Shown: piece by piece, positions 41,687-50,478 of the stretch
Layout: every line of letters begins with the position of its first letter
Numbering within the stretch: the first letter of the stretch is position 1
Assembly (NCBI GenBank): GCA_033064195.1
Contig: JARBJD010000280.1
Span: 33,808 to 97,807, forward strand
Source of the DNA: Blattamonas nauphoetae
Lineage: Eukaryota; Preaxostyla; Oxymonadida
Direction of reading: 5' to 3'
Length of the DNA: 64,000 bases
Translations under genes and position numbers: made by a program
Notes under the pieces: model-generated
What the model saw: the letters and a program-made list of their open reading frames with translations, nothing else
Database searches by the model: none
What the model was told of the DNA's origin: nothing

Positions 41687-42649
41687 TCACATTTCTGCTC
41701 GATCTATAGCTCCCATTCCAGAACTGTCCAACTGTGCAAATCGATAATACCCAGGCATCTCAGATTGGTATTGATCGATATTATCATCTGTGACTGTTTT
41801 GAATGCTTTGGCTTTCAGTTTATTAACTTCTGTTGATATGTGAGTTGAATAGCGAGTACAGTATTCCGATAAATACGTTGTATCTTGAGTGATCATTTGG
41901 AGAAACACTGGATAAATCTGATCTTTGAAGGCTTTCTTTTGTTTCATACTGGGATTGTAGTCCTGAACATGATCATGAAGCCATTGATCCCACATCAGTG
42001 ATGCAATCTGTGATTGAATTGAATTGAACACCATATTGTCTAACACATTCTTGCTGGGATCAGCTGGATTGCTTCGATTTGCACGAGTTATTCCCAATGT
42101 GTCTGTCATGTGTTCACCAACAGCTCTCTTCATTATTGCATATGGTTGTTGAGATCGTTTGGTCTTCATCTCTTCATAGCTGATGTCTCGATAATTGGTT
42201 GGCAAATCGTATGTTCCATTTTTGAGGAAATTCCGATGTACAGCTTTGATTCTCCTTCCATTCTCTTGATTGAATGATGTGTATGGTTTCAGTCTTCGCA
42301 TGTCTGGTGTTGGATTCATGGCGTAGTATGTCTCTTTAACTGGTCTACTGTTGTATGGAGTTAGCATGGCACCATTGACTGCAATCAGATCTCCAGTTTC
42401 ATTATCGTAGACCATCACATCAGGAACTTGTCCATATTGTTCTACTTTCGCAGTCCAATTTCGTCCAGTTCTCGTAATATACTCACGAGCTGATGGAAGA
42501 CTACACAGAGCATCATTGCGTCTGGTTTGAATATCATCGTCGGCATAGATTCGTTTCAATGCTGCTTGAGTCTCTGCTGCGTATCTCATTCTTGGTTTCT
42601 TCGCTTGTGCTTTTCTTTGTGGTTGAACGTACACTATCTTTTGTGACAT
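41687..42649 (-). CDS. Polinton protein of unknown function, possible minor capsid (320 aa)
   Basis: 320 residues starting MSQKIVYVQPQRKAQ with a basic N-terminus, followed by VMVYDNETGDLIAVNGAML (a beta-turn-like motif), a Pro/Tyr-rich stretch (AMNPTPDMRRLKPYTSF), and a helical C-terminal half (IQSQIASLMWDQWLHDHVQ). No known motif was recognised. The basic start and late-gene neighbourhood would fit a DNA-associated or vertex protein. It is divergent from the ATPase gene with 93 bp between, so that spacer may hold promoters for both. Confidence 0.65.
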   Translation of the reverse strand: MSQKIVYVQPQRKAQAKKPRMRYAAETQAALKRIYADDDIQTRRNDALCSLPSAREYITRTGRNWTAKVEQYGQVPDVMVYDNETGDLIAVNGAMLTPYNSRPVKETYYAMNPTPDMRRLKPYTSFNQENGRRIKAVHRNFLKNGTYDLPTNYRDISYEEMKTKRSQQPYAIMKRAVGEHMTDTLGITRANRSNPADPSKNVLDNMVFNSIQSQIASLMWDQWLHDHVQDYNPSMKQKKAFKDQIYPVFLQMITQDTTYLSEYCTRYSTHISTEVNKLKAKAFKTVTDDNIDQYQSEMPGYYRFAQLDSSGMGAIDRAEM

Positions 42650-42742
42650 TGTGTGTTTTCATACAAAATAAAAAAACCAAAAGTATATTTTAATTAGAGT
42701 TAAATCACAAAGAACAAATCGAATCAATCATTAACAGCATAT

Positions 42743-43564
42743 GTGAATGCTAAATTGAGTGAAGCATCAAATCGGAATGTTTCTCATGAAGTGCAATCAC
42801 AAATACATCCAGATCTGAATTTCAATCGCAATAGTGTGAATGTCCTCGTTGGAAACAGAGGAAGTGGAAAAACATTTAATGCTCTTCGAGAAGTTGCCAA
42901 ACTCCAAAATGTTCAGGTCAGAAATGAACTGTTTCACCTCTTTGTCTTCGTCACTGATAAGAACATTGATCCAACCTTCGATAAATTCAAACCAATACTG
43001 AACGTTCCTAATGTGAAAGTCAAATACGATGATGCACTTCCATTTCTGTTGGAAGTCTCTGAATCAAAAGCAGCGTATGAAGAGATTATTGGCAATCAAT
43101 GGCAGAATAGAATCACTGATGAATGCAGAGAGGATCTCTTTGACTCACTTTACATTGATGACTTCTCAGTCAAGAATCTCCAAACGATTATCCTCCTTGA
43201 TGACTGTCGTCGAATTCTTGGTGAACGTAGAACATCCAAAAATAGAATGACAATGATGGACTTGTTATTGGAAAATCGACAACCGAAATTCACTTTCTTT
43301 CTGACGATGCATGAGCTCTTTAGTATATCAGCGGACATGAAGTCAAACATCGATTCAATGTGGATCTTTGGAGGATTCAACAAAGAACGAATCAGTCGAG
43401 TCTATCCTCAGTTGAACTCACCAATTGATACTCAACAATTCTGGAATATCTATCAACGGAAACAAAAGTGTGAAGCAATCATTCTTCGATACAATTCAGA
43501 TGGAGTTGCACTGAATGAGATCAATAAAGATGGATTAATCAGAAGGGTCAGAGAACCTTGCTAA
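42743..43564 (+). CDS. Genome-packaging ATPase (FtsK/HerA, A32-like)
   Basis: 273 codons. Walker A GNRGSGKT at residues 37-44 within SVNVLVGNRGSGKTFNAL; Walker B TIILLDDCRRIL at about 145-155; downstream LTMHELF fits the sensor region. This is the arrangement of A32-like packaging ATPases of Polintons and large DNA viruses, which drive DNA into the empty capsid. The start is unclear: the frame opens with GTG at 42,743, and no in-frame ATG lies between the preceding stop and the Walker A motif. An ATG two bases earlier (42,741) is followed at once by a stop in its own frame. A one-base error, an unseen upstream exon or a non-ATG start are possible. Convergent with the 116-aa gene. Confidence 0.85.
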   Translation: MNAKLSEASNRNVSHEVQSQIHPDLNFNRNSVNVLVGNRGSGKTFNALREVAKLQNVQVRNELFHLFVFVTDKNIDPTFDKFKPILNVPNVKVKYDDALPFLLEVSESKAAYEEIIGNQWQNRITDECREDLFDSLYIDDFSVKNLQTIILLDDCRRILGERRTSKNRMTMMDLLLENRQPKFTFFLTMHELFSISADMKSNIDSMWIFGGFNKERISRVYPQLNSPIDTQQFWNIYQRKQKCEAIILRYNSDGVALNEINKDGLIRRVREPC

Positions 43565-43633
43565 AGGCGTCGCACTCGCCTAGTCGGCGATCAGAGAACC
43601 TTGCTAAAGGCGTCGCACTCGCCTAGTCGGCGA
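43548..43633. repeat. 43-bp tandem duplication with hairpin between convergent genes
   Basis: Two exact 43-bp units (43,548-43,590 and 43,591-43,633) cover the end of the ATPase gene and the end of the convergent 116-aa gene. The unit includes the ATPase stop region and a G/C-rich GGCG...CGCC inverted repeat, unusual in this A/T-rich element. It may act as a bidirectional transcription end. The second copy supplies the last codons of the minus-strand gene. Confidence 0.75.
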
Positions 43634-43973
43634 TCTCTTGTAGAAAGTTCCCAATGGTCTCGTCAAGACTTCGAAGCCTCATGCTGAGAGTATCTGTCAG
43701 CGTTCGAATTGATTCTTCAATGTCTGATAATCTTTGATCAATCGATAGTGAATTAGGAGGAGTGGAAGCATCAACATATCGTTTCCTCAGTGCAATCTCA
43801 CCTCTTATTTTAGTCATTCTGTATCTATCAATTTGGATCATCCTATTCAGTTTCTGAGTTGTGTACTCATTCAGTTCTTTTCTATTCTTCTCCAAGTATC
43901 TCTGAAAGTCGTGGATGTTTGTGAACTCTTTCTGTTCAGGATCAAACGGTTCTAATATTTTCAATGATGTCAT
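43623..43973 (-). CDS. Polinton coiled-coil protein (116 aa)
   Basis: 116 residues starting MTSLKILEPFDPEQKEF. Mostly helical and charged, ending in a regular heptad run (QRLSDIEESIRTLTDTLSMRLRSLDETI), so probably an oligomer. Preceded by TTTTTATTTCATTGAA. It is the last of the minus-strand series before the integrase. No family recognised. Confidence 0.6.
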   Translation of the reverse strand: MTSLKILEPFDPEQKEFTNIHDFQRYLEKNRKELNEYTTQKLNRMIQIDRYRMTKIRGEIALRKRYVDASTPPNSLSIDQRLSDIEESIRTLTDTLSMRLRSLDETIGNFLQEIAD

Positions 43974-44042
43974 TTCAATGAAATAAAAATATCTGAAACA
44001 TTATTGAAGTTACGCCAAATTAAAGCGAACGAAGTTCTGAGG

Positions 44043-46019
44043 TCAGAATAGACCGAATTCCGCGATGAATTCTGGAGTTAAGTCGTCAATAGAGTCTGCA
44101 TGGAACTTGGTGTGCTGAATTGGAACGTAGATAACTTTTGACAGACATGTGAGTCCATTCAGTAGAGTAGCTACCACGTTACCGTGTTTGTATTCGATGA
44201 ATTTCCCTACGAATTGAAACTGTCTTCGCTTCTTCTGAAACTTGGCAACAGTCTTGTCCAGATCAAGGTGGATCAGTAGAATGTTTCCTGGTTTGTATTT
44301 CCAGAACATCTGTGATGTCTGTTGTCTTTGGATGTTCTTCAATTGTTCTTCACAACTGGAGATATACAGAGCTTCGATTTCACGATTGTTTTGTGCCTGC
44401 TGTGGAGTGAACTTGTTCCAGTACGCTCGATGTGGAGTCATGTTGTAGTATTCCACCATCTGATTCATCAAGGAATGATTTGCCATTTGTGTCGCATTGT
44501 CTTGGAATCCATCTCTGATTGTTCTGATCACTCGATCGACAATTCGATTGTGATTTGTGAATGGTGAGCTTGTGAAATATGTACTGACATTCTGATCCTT
44601 GAAAAACTCTGATGCTTCAATACTAGTCCAAGCTGCTTCTCCATCACCACGAATGTTGTTGACATGAACTCTACGATAATTAATCAGGTCATTGATTGCA
44701 GTCTTGACTTTGCTCCATGATTTATCCAGAACAGAAATCACAACCAGGTATTTAGTGTTGATGTTAATTGCGAAGAGATAGATCTGCAGTACTGTTTTCG
44801 AAGTTGGTGATTGGATAAAAACGAGATCAATTTCCCATGATCCGAACTTGGGAGAAAAGTATGGTCTATCACAATTCTGAGGAACCTTTCTGTCTGATGT
44901 CTTCTGTGGATCACCTGTAATTGCTTTCGACATGAACTGCATTTTTGATCGAAATGGATACACTATTTTTTCCGTTGTTTTTGGAATCATTGGAGGATCA
45001 ATTCTCATCGCATCACCTCCTTTTTCTCTCTGAATTTTCCTCGGATGTGCTACACTCCATCTGTGATCAAATTCCTCATACCAATCCTGAAATGATCTTC
45101 CTCCGAATGGGATTTGTTTTGTGTGAGTCAGAATGAAGTCAAGATCTTCGTTCGCAATCTTTCTGTTTATCGAGGCTCGAACGAATGTGTCTCTGTTCAT
45201 TTTATTTGCATCCAGAATGTGTGATGTAATAAAGTGTTCCATCTGCTTTTGATTTTTCATTATTGAGTTCTCAGCTTTGATCTGTTCATCTTCTGAATCG
45301 TTTCTCTGTTGATGATCAAACAATCCTTTCATTTGTGCCAACTTATTGAGCACTTGCTGTGTCGTCGGTTCATTCTGTCTGATCTCCCTCACTGGGTGGT
45401 TGAACACGGTTAGTGTGAAGAAGGGATTTCTCTCAATTGGATCCTGCATCTGTGAAATTGGTACAATGTCATCATCATCTTCATCATCATCATCATCCTC
45501 ATCATCCTCTTCGAACTTCCTCTCCTTCATTGGATATTCATATTCAAACCCCATTGATTTCAAGTTTCTCTTCAGTCCAGGAATAATTAGATATTCAGGT
45601 GGTTCTATTGCTATTGGTCTTTGCACTGGAATGGGTATTGGTCTTGCCTCTGCAGGGCTTCGAACTCTTGGTGAGAGAATTGGTGTCACTTGTTGATTGT
45701 ACTTTCGATGATATTCTTTATACATCTTGTATGCTTTTTCACATCTCCAATCACTAAAACGTTTTCCCAAGAATTCAATAAGAAACTGTGAGACTACTTT
45801 TGTTCCATCTGAAATAGTTAAATTAGGAGGTAATCCACCATTGAACCAATCCTCGAAATATGTTTCGTCGTTTGCTACATATTCTCCATGTGAATCATAG
45901 ACATCATATACTGGTAAAGTGTTGGTTCTATTGAACTTGACATTGAATATTTTCTCTCTAGAGTGTTGTGTGCAATTCAGTAACCTATCCACTAAAGTAT
46001 TAATCTGTCGTGTATTCAT
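44043..46019 (-). CDS. Polinton integrase (retroviral-type, rve)
   Basis: 658 residues. The N-terminal half is variable and includes an acidic run EEDDEDDDDDEDDDD (about 170). The catalytic core starts near 385: Asp in WEIDLVFI (about 394), Asp in NNIRGDGEAAW (about 458), and a third acidic residue 36 positions later in NHNRIVDRVIRTIRD. The spacing is thus D,D-35, but the last acid is Asp where Glu is usual. C-terminal YKPGNILLIHLDLDK...GKFIEYKHGNVVATLL fits the SH3-like or chromo-like end of such integrases. It inserts the element with a 6-bp stagger, in accord with the CACGGA duplication. Promoter block TTTATTTTTGTATAA before the ATG. Confidence 0.9.
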   Translation of the reverse strand: MNTRQINTLVDRLLNCTQHSREKIFNVKFNRTNTLPVYDVYDSHGEYVANDETYFEDWFNGGLPPNLTISDGTKVVSQFLIEFLGKRFSDWRCEKAYKMYKEYHRKYNQQVTPILSPRVRSPAEARPIPIPVQRPIAIEPPEYLIIPGLKRNLKSMGFEYEYPMKERKFEEDDEDDDDDEDDDDIVPISQMQDPIERNPFFTLTVFNHPVREIRQNEPTTQQVLNKLAQMKGLFDHQQRNDSEDEQIKAENSIMKNQKQMEHFITSHILDANKMNRDTFVRASINRKIANEDLDFILTHTKQIPFGGRSFQDWYEEFDHRWSVAHPRKIQREKGGDAMRIDPPMIPKTTEKIVYPFRSKMQFMSKAITGDPQKTSDRKVPQNCDRPYFSPKFGSWEIDLVFIQSPTSKTVLQIYLFAININTKYLVVISVLDKSWSKVKTAINDLINYRRVHVNNIRGDGEAAWTSIEASEFFKDQNVSTYFTSSPFTNHNRIVDRVIRTIRDGFQDNATQMANHSLMNQMVEYYNMTPHRAYWNKFTPQQAQNNREIEALYISSCEEQLKNIQRQQTSQMFWKYKPGNILLIHLDLDKTVAKFQKKRRQFQFVGKFIEYKHGNVVATLLNGLTCLSKVIYVPIQHTKFHADSIDDLTPEFIAEFGLF

Positions 46020-46036
46020 TTATACAAAAATAAAGT
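46020..46036 (-). promoter_or_regulatory. T-rich promoter block of the integrase
   Basis: Minus strand ACTTTATTTTTGTATAA directly before the ATG; a shorter version of the block found before the other Polinton genes. It overlaps the intergenic gap of 23 bp after the polymerase gene. Confidence 0.6.
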
Positions 46037-46042
46037 TTGTGT

Positions 46043-49000
46043 TTATTCAATAATATAATCAGTAGCTTTCAGTCCATGAATGAATGGAGGACACGATTCA
46101 TTTTCAAGTACAATTGCCTTCAGATGGATTCCACTGAGACTGAGTTTCTGTTGTTGTATTTTTGCTATCTCAAATCCATTTGTATTCTCTTCGCTCACGA
46201 TTCTTCTCGTCTGGAACGCATCATTCTGATGCTTGAACCGTTTTACGGTGAAGTTCAGTGTTGTAGCCACAGTTTTCTCTCCATTAAGACATTTCACATA
46301 GTCGTCACTAGTGATATTGGTTTTCTTCAGAGACACTCCTTTGATTTTGCATTTCTCATCGAGAGAGTAACACTTGGGTGCAAGACAGATCATCTGTTCA
46401 CCTTCCTTCTCAATTGCTAATCCCAACAGCTTCTTCTCATCATCAACACCCTTTTCAGGATTGGGAAACCATTCATATTTGTGTGCATCATAGAATTCCT
46501 TGTCAGCAATCACGTGTTCAAATTGTTGACGGATTCCAGCATTTGGATCTCCACTAATTGCCCAATAAGCAGAATCAGTATCACCCTCACAGAAGTGAAT
46601 CTTATTCATATCTAGACACTTGTACATGAAATTGTAGATGAAATTCAGATACCAGAACTTGGCATTGTCGAGTGTGAATACTGCTTTTTGCAGACATGTT
46701 TTGCACGATGCTTTCTCTCTGTCTTCGATCACAATGTAGTTGTCCTCATTGATCTCTCTTGTCGCTACAAATCCCTTCATCATCTGTTTCAAGTATGTTC
46801 TCTTCTCATTGCAGATTGTGATTGAGTTGTACTTCTCAGTGTTCATTCCATCGTATCCGTAGCTTCCATTCAAGTTGGTCTTACAGAATTGTTCCTTTCC
46901 TTTGTTTCCAACCTTCATTTCTTCAATTCGATCATTCATAAATGATGTCACGAACGGTTCAAATCCAGCATGTCTCGAGAATACCATCACACTCTCAATA
47001 TCATCAATAATGAAGTGGCAATAGTCGATGAGGAACCACAGATAGTATGTCGAAAAGAACATATACTGATCGTGTGTACTCAAGAGTTGTGTCAGCTTCC
47101 GTTGTTTGTCATCAGTCTTTAATCCATGTTTCTTCATCAACGAATATGTCTTCTCTCCAATGGTTTCTTCTGTTGTATTGACCACGATGTTCCTGAAGAT
47201 TGGTGGGAAGTTAATGAAATCATTCAGGTACTTTTCATCGATGTGTCCTTTCAGTTCTGCAACGAACAGTGTCTTCTGATTCTTGTCTTCGATAATCTTG
47301 CGACATTCTTTATCTCCTGTTGCAGTAAACAAGCATCTTCCTGGCATGTACATTCTGTGATTAATGTATGGATTGTTCTTGTTCTTGATTGATGAGAAAG
47401 CACTTGGATAAAGTGAATTAAAGTCAACACCACAGACGTGAGTCATTTTGTGTTCTGTGTCCTTGGAGATAACCTTTCCATCTTCATATGTGAAGTGATT
47501 GATTGGAGTCACGTCTTTGATGTTCTGTCTGTGCTGAACATTCGATAATCCACCAGTCACTGCTGCTCTCAGTTTATGGTAGGTTTGCTCATGTGTCAGA
47601 GTCATCGGCAATGATTTCCAGATGCAATACTTCTTCAGTTGAATTCTCAATCGAGTGAGATGCTCGTCCTTGTCTGACTTGTAGGTGTTGCAGTAATCAC
47701 AACAGATCTTTACGTTCTCTTTTGAATGTCCTTTCGAATTGTCGATTCGATCCAGTGTTGGTCGAACTGCTTGTGAGAAGTGACTCTTGCAGATGTAGCA
47801 CACTCTCTTGCACTGTTGAACGAACCAATCGTAGTCTGCTTCAGTGACATTTTTATCAGTATTGCGGTGAGCTTTCTGGTCTTGATAGATGTACGATGCA
47901 ACCTTGTACTTCCAGTACTGTTTGGTAATTTTTATTGGACCAGATTGATCCACTCCATTGAAATCATCGTCGATATCAAAGTCCTTGTAGGCACAAGCAT
48001 ACTTGATTGCTGAAGCGTTCGCTGACAATGAAAGATTGTGCAACATATCCACCTTGTATTGGAAGTTCAGATCAATGAGATTATCCAATGGTGCAATCAT
48101 ACATTCGACGTCTCTGTTGTTGTAGAACTTGAGGTAATCCCATCTGTTTTTGAATCCTTGTTTGTTCCAATCGTCAAGATATATTTGGTAATCAATGTCG
48201 GACATTTCACTGTTGTTCAGACTGGAGTAGAATTCATATTTGGAGAATGGTTCTTGTTTGTTCAGCACTGTGTCGTAGTCTGATGAATCAAATGATTCGT
48301 AGGCAAAGAATGATTTCTGAAGAGTGGTCTTTCCTCCAAAGGCTTTGACTGCATTATCCAATGTCATTGGTCCTGTGTATGACATCATGTCAATGAATCG
48401 AAGCACTTGTTGCGTTTTCTCGTGTTTGATCAATACTTGTTTGAACTTCGTTGTGGATCCAAGGAAACTCACCACTTTCCAATCCTTGTCAACGAGATCA
48501 CGGAAGATGAGGTTTATGTCAAATCTGGAACTGTTGAATCCAATCACACTGACTTCATTCTGAGAGGGTATTTCTGGATCTTCATAGTAGTTGTCCTCTC
48601 GAACTGTCTCAGCGTATTTGAAGAGTTCTCTAATCCATTGCTTCACGAAGTCTTTTCCATTTCGAAGATCAAAGTAGATTGACTTCACCCCTGATTTTGT
48701 TTTGATTGCAGATGCAACAGAGAGAGGCTTCAAGTGTGAGATTAACTGAGTGTTGTCATCAGAGAATAGATTATCAAGAATGAGATCTTCCATCGTTTCG
48801 AAATCGTACGTGATGTAGTACTGTGTTGGTTTGAATTCGTCTTGTCTCTTGTGTGCCATCAGAAATTCAAACGTTCTGTTGTTGAGGATATGTGGAACGT
48901 ATGGTCTTGGTGTTTTGTCAAGAGTGATCTTCTTCACATGTTTTCCATCAAGTTCTTTGCACTCTCTGAGATGCTTCTCGTAGTATGTCTTGAAGTGAGA

Positions 49001-50434
49001 ATCCTTGACTTGGAATCCTCTTGACTGACAATAAGGACAGAGTTTGTATCCAGTGATTTTCTCAGGATCAACAATGAACATCACATGAACGAGAGTAGCT
49101 GTAAGTGGAATCATCAGGATGGGAAGAACACGAGCATCATCATTTTCGTTGACATACGATTGACTTAGGAAATATCGCTTCTTGTCTTCATCATATTCAT
49201 AAATGTGAACTGTGATGTTGTGTCTAATCATTTCTTTCTCCAAATCGCAAGCGATATCAAATCCAGGATAATTGCGCAAGTGTTCAGTCAGTTGATGTGG
49301 CTTCAGGTGGGTCAGATTCTTCGATTCTGCGAACAATCTTTTTGCTTCAACGTTTCTCATGTTGATTGATATCTTCTTCCCTGGAACCTCAGGAAGTGTG
49401 AGGAACGACAATGATTGAAAGAAGCAGATGTTGAACTCAGAATCGATGTACCGAACGTTTCTCGTTTTGATGTGTTCAGTGAGAATGGCATTTGCTTTTC
49501 CTGCAACTGGGAATCGATAGACTGCAACTAGAATTGAGTGGAAAGCGATGTACATTGTCTTCGTATCCATCAGTGTTCTCTCTTGTGATTCTTTGATCAG
49601 ATTGATTGCATATTTTGAATACTCATTAATATCTCCAGTACTTCGGATCACTGTCGGAAAACTCTTTGACGTGTTCTCCAATTCTGGTCTGAAGTCATTG
49701 TAAGTTGTCTCATCTTTGTCTTTTCTCTCGATGATCTTTCCAAAGTCAATACTAATCTTGAATGGATGATCCTTCTCTTTGTCGAACACTGCTTTGATGA
49801 AGGTTGTGATTTCCTCAACATTTTTCAGATGATTGTGGAAGTACAGTTGATATGGTTTTCCATTCTCCTCAACCTTCTCGACCTCATTCTTTTTGAACTT
49901 CCTTCGTGCATTCTTGAGACATTCATTGAATGCTGCTTTGTCACGTGGTTCAGCGAGTAATATGCATTCTTCAAATCCATCAAAGGTCTGCACTTCTCTC
50001 TTTTCCATCTGTTCATTTTTCTTTTGAATGATCAAGAGATTCTTCATCCAATGATCCATTAACTTCTCTTCAATTGATTTCAGCTTCCACGTCATTCTGA
50101 ACACCTGCTTTTTCAGTTCGTCTTTATTCACTCTTGGATTTGCTTTCATGTTCTCAACAATCATTCGGTGAGCGAGTCGATCTTCTGACGCCATCTGTTG
50201 TCGAAGTTTCACTTGTTCAATAAAATCTGGAATGAGATTGAGATCGAGATTCTTTATTGGATGTGGAAACTCGAGATCTGTGTGTTGAAGCATATTCAGG
50301 AGAAATGATCTGTGATGTTGATAATTTTTGCTGTCTGGAATATACGTTCGACCATCACTAAATTGAAATTGTGCATTCGGAAAGAGATCTCGAATTTCTT
50401 GAATTCTTTCTTTGATTGGTTTTAGCAGTGCCAT
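46043..50434 (-). CDS. Protein-primed type B DNA polymerase (pPolB)
   Basis: 1,463 residues. N-terminal half: unassigned helical region, a segment FNICFFQSLSF (about 340) and a CPYC...HLREC zinc-finger-like site (about 475-500), common in transposon polymerases. Exonuclease: ExoI YDFET (about 543), ExoII FNSSRFDI (about 633), ExoIII YNNRDVE (about 773). Between exonuclease and palm lies an HNH-like module, CYICKSHF ... DRIDNSKGHSKENVKICCDYCN (about 878-915). Polymerase motif A DFNSLYPSA (about 1006), motif B KTNLNGSYGYDG (about 1190), motif C GDTDS (about 1285). All catalytic acids are present, so it should be active; it replicates the linear element, probably from a terminal protein. Promoter TTTTTTATTTTGTAGTAA precedes the ATG. 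Confidence 0.95.
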   Translation of the reverse strand: MALLKPIKERIQEIRDLFPNAQFQFSDGRTYIPDSKNYQHHRSFLLNMLQHTDLEFPHPIKNLDLNLIPDFIEQVKLRQQMASEDRLAHRMIVENMKANPRVNKDELKKQVFRMTWKLKSIEEKLMDHWMKNLLIIQKKNEQMEKREVQTFDGFEECILLAEPRDKAAFNECLKNARRKFKKNEVEKVEENGKPYQLYFHNHLKNVEEITTFIKAVFDKEKDHPFKISIDFGKIIERKDKDETTYNDFRPELENTSKSFPTVIRSTGDINEYSKYAINLIKESQERTLMDTKTMYIAFHSILVAVYRFPVAGKANAILTEHIKTRNVRYIDSEFNICFFQSLSFLTLPEVPGKKISINMRNVEAKRLFAESKNLTHLKPHQLTEHLRNYPGFDIACDLEKEMIRHNITVHIYEYDEDKKRYFLSQSYVNENDDARVLPILMIPLTATLVHVMFIVDPEKITGYKLCPYCQSRGFQVKDSHFKTYYEKHLRECKELDGKHVKKITLDKTPRPYVPHILNNRTFEFLMAHKRQDEFKPTQYYITYDFETMEDLILDNLFSDDNTQLISHLKPLSVASAIKTKSGVKSIYFDLRNGKDFVKQWIRELFKYAETVREDNYYEDPEIPSQNEVSVIGFNSSRFDINLIFRDLVDKDWKVVSFLGSTTKFKQVLIKHEKTQQVLRFIDMMSYTGPMTLDNAVKAFGGKTTLQKSFFAYESFDSSDYDTVLNKQEPFSKYEFYSSLNNSEMSDIDYQIYLDDWNKQGFKNRWDYLKFYNNRDVECMIAPLDNLIDLNFQYKVDMLHNLSLSANASAIKYACAYKDFDIDDDFNGVDQSGPIKITKQYWKYKVASYIYQDQKAHRNTDKNVTEADYDWFVQQCKRVCYICKSHFSQAVRPTLDRIDNSKGHSKENVKICCDYCNTYKSDKDEHLTRLRIQLKKYCIWKSLPMTLTHEQTYHKLRAAVTGGLSNVQHRQNIKDVTPINHFTYEDGKVISKDTEHKMTHVCGVDFNSLYPSAFSSIKNKNNPYINHRMYMPGRCLFTATGDKECRKIIEDKNQKTLFVAELKGHIDEKYLNDFINFPPIFRNIVVNTTEETIGEKTYSLMKKHGLKTDDKQRKLTQLLSTHDQYMFFSTYYLWFLIDYCHFIIDDIESVMVFSRHAGFEPFVTSFMNDRIEEMKVGNKGKEQFCKTNLNGSYGYDGMNTEKYNSITICNEKRTYLKQMMKGFVATREINEDNYIVIEDREKASCKTCLQKAVFTLDNAKFWYLNFIYNFMYKCLDMNKIHFCEGDTDSAYWAISGDPNAGIRQQFEHVIADKEFYDAHKYEWFPNPEKGVDDEKKLLGLAIEKEGEQMICLAPKCYSLDEKCKIKGVSLKKTNITSDDYVKCLNGEKTVATTLNFTVKRFKHQNDAFQTRRIVSEENTNGFEIAKIQQQKLSLSGIHLKAIVLENESCPPFIHGLKATDYIIE

Positions 50435-50455
50435 TTACTACAAAATAAAAAAATC
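50435..50455 (-). promoter_or_regulatory. T-rich promoter block of the polymerase gene
   Basis: Minus strand GATTTTTTTATTTTGTAGTAA ends at the ATG; same design as at the other Polinton genes. Confidence 0.65.
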
Positions 50456-50478
50456 AGAAAACAAAAAAAGTTGAGCGT

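Noticed and set aside
45346-45696. Plus-strand frame with poly-Ser
   Set aside because: Complement of the acidic Asp/Glu run in the integrase.
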